A stretch of DNA of 64,000 nucleotides from contig NC_003071.7 in NCBI RefSeq assembly GCF_000001735.4, positions 13,323,151 through 13,387,150 of the forward strand, given 5' to 3'. The notes beneath the pieces were generated by a model. That model was not told where the DNA came from. It searched no databases and worked only from the letters and a program-made list of their open reading frames with translations. This document shows positions 60,485-64,000 of this stretch, one piece after another; position 1 is the stretch's first letter; each line of letters begins with the position of its first letter. Source of the DNA: Arabidopsis thaliana. Taxonomy: Eukaryota; Streptophyta; Magnoliopsida; Brassicales; Brassicaceae. The position numbers and the translations under genes are program-made.

Positions 60485-62966
60485 CTATTTCTTTTCGAGA
60501 AAGCTCCGAACTTCAGCATCTGAGGGAAGAGCTGGAATGGCTCCTTTTTTGGTCGTTGTGATTGCTCCACAAGCATTTGCGAATCTCAGCACTTTCCTCA
60601 ATCTCTCTTCGTCCTGTTCAAATAAACCCAACAAGTCATTAGATATTGAAGTTAGAACCTATATATATATCTTGTAGCTAAGAAAGATTCATCCAATGAA
60701 TGCACATTGATTAATTGGATGCTTCTTTCGAATATCATACCTCGAGAACGGATCGATCATCGACAATCTGGTTTAGAAGAGCACCGACAAAGGAATCTCC
60801 AGCTCCGGTTGTGTCCACAGCGTTCACATGGAAAGGGTCAACGGCTCCTTTGAAAGTCTACACAATTTGGTAAGAACATATAAGAAGAGAAACATATTTT
60901 TGTGGAAGGTCACAGAGTAACTGCCGTAAAGAAGTAAAAAAAATAGCATGTGATTCGGCAAATGAGAAAAGCAAAAGTAACTCCCCTTTCTTGACATTAA
61001 CATTTGTCATGTTTGATTAAACCAAGAACCTTAGAGATCACGACTTTTGCTGTACCCCTTAATTGATTAGAATAGTATTAATCTTTTGGAGGGTCCACGG
61101 CTAATATTAAATTTCTTATTCATCAGTTGGTGAGATCTACCAAACCTACTAAAAAACCCACTAATAATTTAATCAAAGTTGAAGAATTGATTCCAGCAGC
61201 AGTATTCAAATACCTTGTGTATCTCGAGAATCCTATTTTAAAAAGATGTTAACATAAAAGCAATCCTGAAACTATATTCTATAACACACTAGTTTTGCCT
61301 TCTGGTATCACCTAATGGACACAACAAACAAAGCATAACCAAGAGACAACTATGCTGATGATACTGATAATAATGGTGATAATGATGAATGATGACGGTA
61401 AATGCATAAAAATATTCAAGTGTGTTTGTTACCTTGGTGTAATACCGACAGCCCTTTTCACCAAGAGTGACTAACAACAGCTTCAAGTTGGGATGCCACA
61501 AGGTCAACGCGGTCTCATCATCAATCTTGTTGCTTCCAGTTAGAAACTCAAGCTCAACATCGCTCACCTTGATGATCTCAGCTTTGTCCCAAATGCTCAT
61601 GATCTGTGTTTTGGCTTCTTCTTTTGATGGCCACAGAGGCTCCCTGAGGTTTGGGTCATAGGAAAGAAGAGCTCCTGCTTCTTTCGCCACTTCCATGGCC
61701 TTCAAATGAGCTGACCTACACGGCTCCACTATCAAACTTATTGATCCATAGTGAAACACTTTCGCCTACACAAAAACACACCACATCATGGGACACAAAA
61801 ACGTCAAAATAACAGAAAAAAACAAAACCAAGGTTGGTACCAAAAACAACTCACAAAATAACACAACTTAGATCATAAGGAATATAATTGTCAAGGGACC
61901 CAATTGTGGTTTATGTTTTGAATATTAACTACGACAAGGGTCAATCATTATCAAACTATACAAGAAAAGCAAAAGATCCTCGCCATGAAATTAGCTGTAA
62001 AGGTAAATGTACACAAAAATACTCAACCTGGCATCATTTCACACCATTGCTATAAAAAACCAAACTTTACACGTATATGTGCACATTTACTTTTAATCAC
62101 ATATTCACATCATAAACCTAAAAATACTCAAGACTTTAATATAGATCAATAAGAAGAACACATATTAAGCTCAGTAAAAAAACTACTCAAGGGAAACATG
62201 TCACTAGAATTGAGCTAAGATGGTGATGGTTAACTACACGGCCAAAAAGGTTATAGCCTTTTAATTTGAAGTTGTTTTGGGTAAAAACTGAAAGATGAAG
62301 AAATTGGAGAAATCACGTGGTATCACGTGGATCTAAATAAGACCCGCGAAAATAAAAAAGATCTAAGAGAAAAGTCACCGCCAGTGAGTGAGATCATCTT
62401 CTACGTTTTCTAAATTCAATAACGCGATTCCCAATAACTAACACTCCTAATCGAATTTCGTTTCTGCGTTTCCCAGAAAATTTAAACTAAAAATCCTCTA
62501 GATCTGGCTTTCTACAATCCCAAAATCGTAAAAATCTATAGCGAAGAGAGAGAGATTTAAAACGTACGGATCTGATGAGGTCGAGATTGAGTTCATCAGG
62601 ACGAAGAAGCATATCGGCGCTAGGATTGCGGTAAAACATAAACTCACGATCTCCATCAGCACGTAACGTAACGAAAGCTAAAGCAGTTCTAGCTCCAGTA
62701 TCGAAGTTAATCCCCTGATCATCAACACCGTTCTTCCTCAAAATCCCAGCCAACATATGACCGAACTCGTCGTCTCCAAGTTTTCCGACGAAAGCAGATC
62801 GTCCACCGAGACGAGAAACAGCGATTGCGACGTTAGCGGGAGCACCGCCTGGAGCTTTGAGGAATCCAGGAGCTTCGGCGAGAGAGACGCCTGATTCGGT
62901 AGGGACGAAATCGATTAGCATCTCGCCGAAGCTAACGATCAGTCCTTTATCACCGTTGGATGCCAT
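60485..62966 (-). CDS. FRK1: Fructokinase, pfkB family
   Basis: Phosphorylates fructose to fructose-6-phosphate with ATP in the cytosol. Exons 62966-62568, 61765-61433, 60857-60741 and 60613-60485 give 325 residues, the usual cytosolic fructokinase length. Signature 1 ([17 protein letters not shown]) is near residues 40-56. The ATP/anion-hole signature [14 protein letters not shown], with the catalytic Asp of GAGD, is in exon 3. Sugar-contact segments [11 protein letters not shown] and [22 protein letters not shown] are intact. There is no transit peptide. The first intron is long (802 nt) and contains two CACGTG boxes. The At2g31390 assignment is from memory; the symbol FRK1 is also used for an unrelated receptor kinase. 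Confidence 0.95.
62314..62329. promoter_or_regulatory. Paired G-boxes in the first fructokinase intron
   Basis: CACGTG occurs at 62314-62319 and 62324-62329 within the repeated unit ATCACGTGG. The spacing is 10 bp, one helical turn. Confidence 0.6.
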
Positions 62967-64000
62967 TTAGATCAGAGATCTGTGAAATCGTTGGATCAAA
63001 TCGGAGAATTGAGAAAAATATAGAGAGTAAGGAAGGACAAGGAGAAGAATACATAAAAATGAGAGGAAGGAGAAGAATGGTTTATATAGAGAACGATGGG
63101 ACTGGTGTACAAAGGCTTGCTACTGATATATTATTAACGTATTTTATTATATAAGATACAAATATATCTCGTAAAAAAAACCATGAGTTTCTGTGGTTTT
63201 TTTAATAAAATGAAAAAATCTTTTAACGTTTTTCGACCTTTGCCTGAGTATTTGATTTGATCCGAAAAATAAAATAAAAAAATCGTGTATGAATATAGTA
63301 GTCAATAATATGTTGCGTAAAAAATAAACTTACTACAAATTTGGTGTCAGGTTAAGAGGATAATGACAAAACACCAACAAGATACTCTCACGTGTTATGG
63401 AAAATATTTATTCGAGTGTTTTACTTTTAACTGTATAGAAGAATTTACCATGAAATTTGTAGGTGATTGTTCTAGTGAGAAACGTAGTAGATGTGTGTGG
63501 ATAGACAATTGCAACCATTAGGTCCATTACAGTGGAAGTTTAACTCGATTGTGGGTTTTGCCTTTTGGTAAGAAAGTAATGAAATAAATATGTGTCATCT
63601 AACATAGAAATAAAGTAAAGTCAAGAATGATATTTATTTTTTTACCGACGGGTGAAAAAATCACGTTAAATAAGTAACTGAAGCGTCACTGGGGTGTTGT
63701 TGACAAGTTGAACTATTTATAATCAAACTGGTTTACTTTCGAAAACCTGTGGATTCCTCTGTTTAGTTTCCATAAAACCAGCAACGGATCACGAAACGGC
63801 CAATGTCAATAGAGATTTTCTCTGTTTAATGTAAATAATCCTTTTTTGTTTCTAATAAATCTCGAGATTTGCTTTAAAATATTTATTCTTACATATCTTT
63901 AAGAAAAGAAAAAGACAAAACGATTTTCACATAATCAATCGAGTTGCTTTGTTACAAATATTAGCACAGAGCCAAACATTGTTAGGACCATTGGTCCTAT
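62967..64000. other. Fructokinase promoter and distal spacer
   Basis: TATATAAA on the minus strand at 63081-63088, about 115 bp upstream of the fructokinase start, is a good TATA box. Beyond it the sequence is AT-rich to the window end with no gene seen. Confidence 0.5.

Overview
The window is eukaryotic nuclear DNA from a dicot plant: AT-rich spacers, many short GT-AG introns, and plant-specific gene families. The reconstructed proteins match what I remember of Arabidopsis thaliana chromosome 2, roughly At2g31260 to At2g31390. Locus names are from memory, not from a search. All exon models below were joined by hand on GT/AG sites and reading-frame continuity; no transcript data were available.

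Layout. 1-4.3 kb: ATG9 (minus strand, 3' end outside the window). 5.7-8.4 kb: the replication-licensing factor CDT1a (plus), with E2F-type promoter sites. 8.4-15.8 kb: a gene-poor stretch holding a decayed second copy of the CDT1a promoter and a 2.25-kb non-autonomous Helitron. 15.8-20.3 kb: an LHW-like bHLH gene with upstream ORFs. 21.0-22.2 kb: a single-exon PORR organelle RNA-binding protein. 23.2-26.6 kb: ARPC1B (minus), divergent from the PP1 inhibitor INH3 (27.8 kb, plus). 29.8-30.5 kb: LBD14. 30.9-36.4 kb: the large poly(ADP-ribose) polymerase, 19 exons, minus. 37.8-42.6 kb: the P-loop gene EMB1381 flanked by two oppositely oriented CTNIP/SCREW-type secreted peptide genes. 45.3-47.7 kb: glyoxalase II GLX2-5. 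49.0-50.4 kb: acyl-lipid desaturase ADS2 (minus). 51.4-52.1 kb: a near-perfect 291-bp-arm inverted repeat. 56.3-57.9 kb: bZIP59/PosF21. 59.0-60.2 kb: the B-box protein STH/BBX25. 60.5-63.0 kb: fructokinase (minus).

The neighbours are not an operon or pathway cluster. They are ordinary single plant genes in DNA replication and repair (CDT1a, PARP), autophagy (ATG9), actin nucleation (ARPC1B), metabolism (GLX2-5, ADS2, fructokinase), transcription (bHLH, LBD14, bZIP59, BBX25) and immune peptide signalling (CTNIP pair). The unexplained structure lies mostly between genes: a duplicated cell-cycle promoter with no gene behind it, a Helitron with two successive 3' ends, a long hairpin-forming repeat upstream of ADS2, three minimal poly(A) insertions flanked by target duplications, and a CTNIP gene whose ancestral start is cut off by a nonsense codon.
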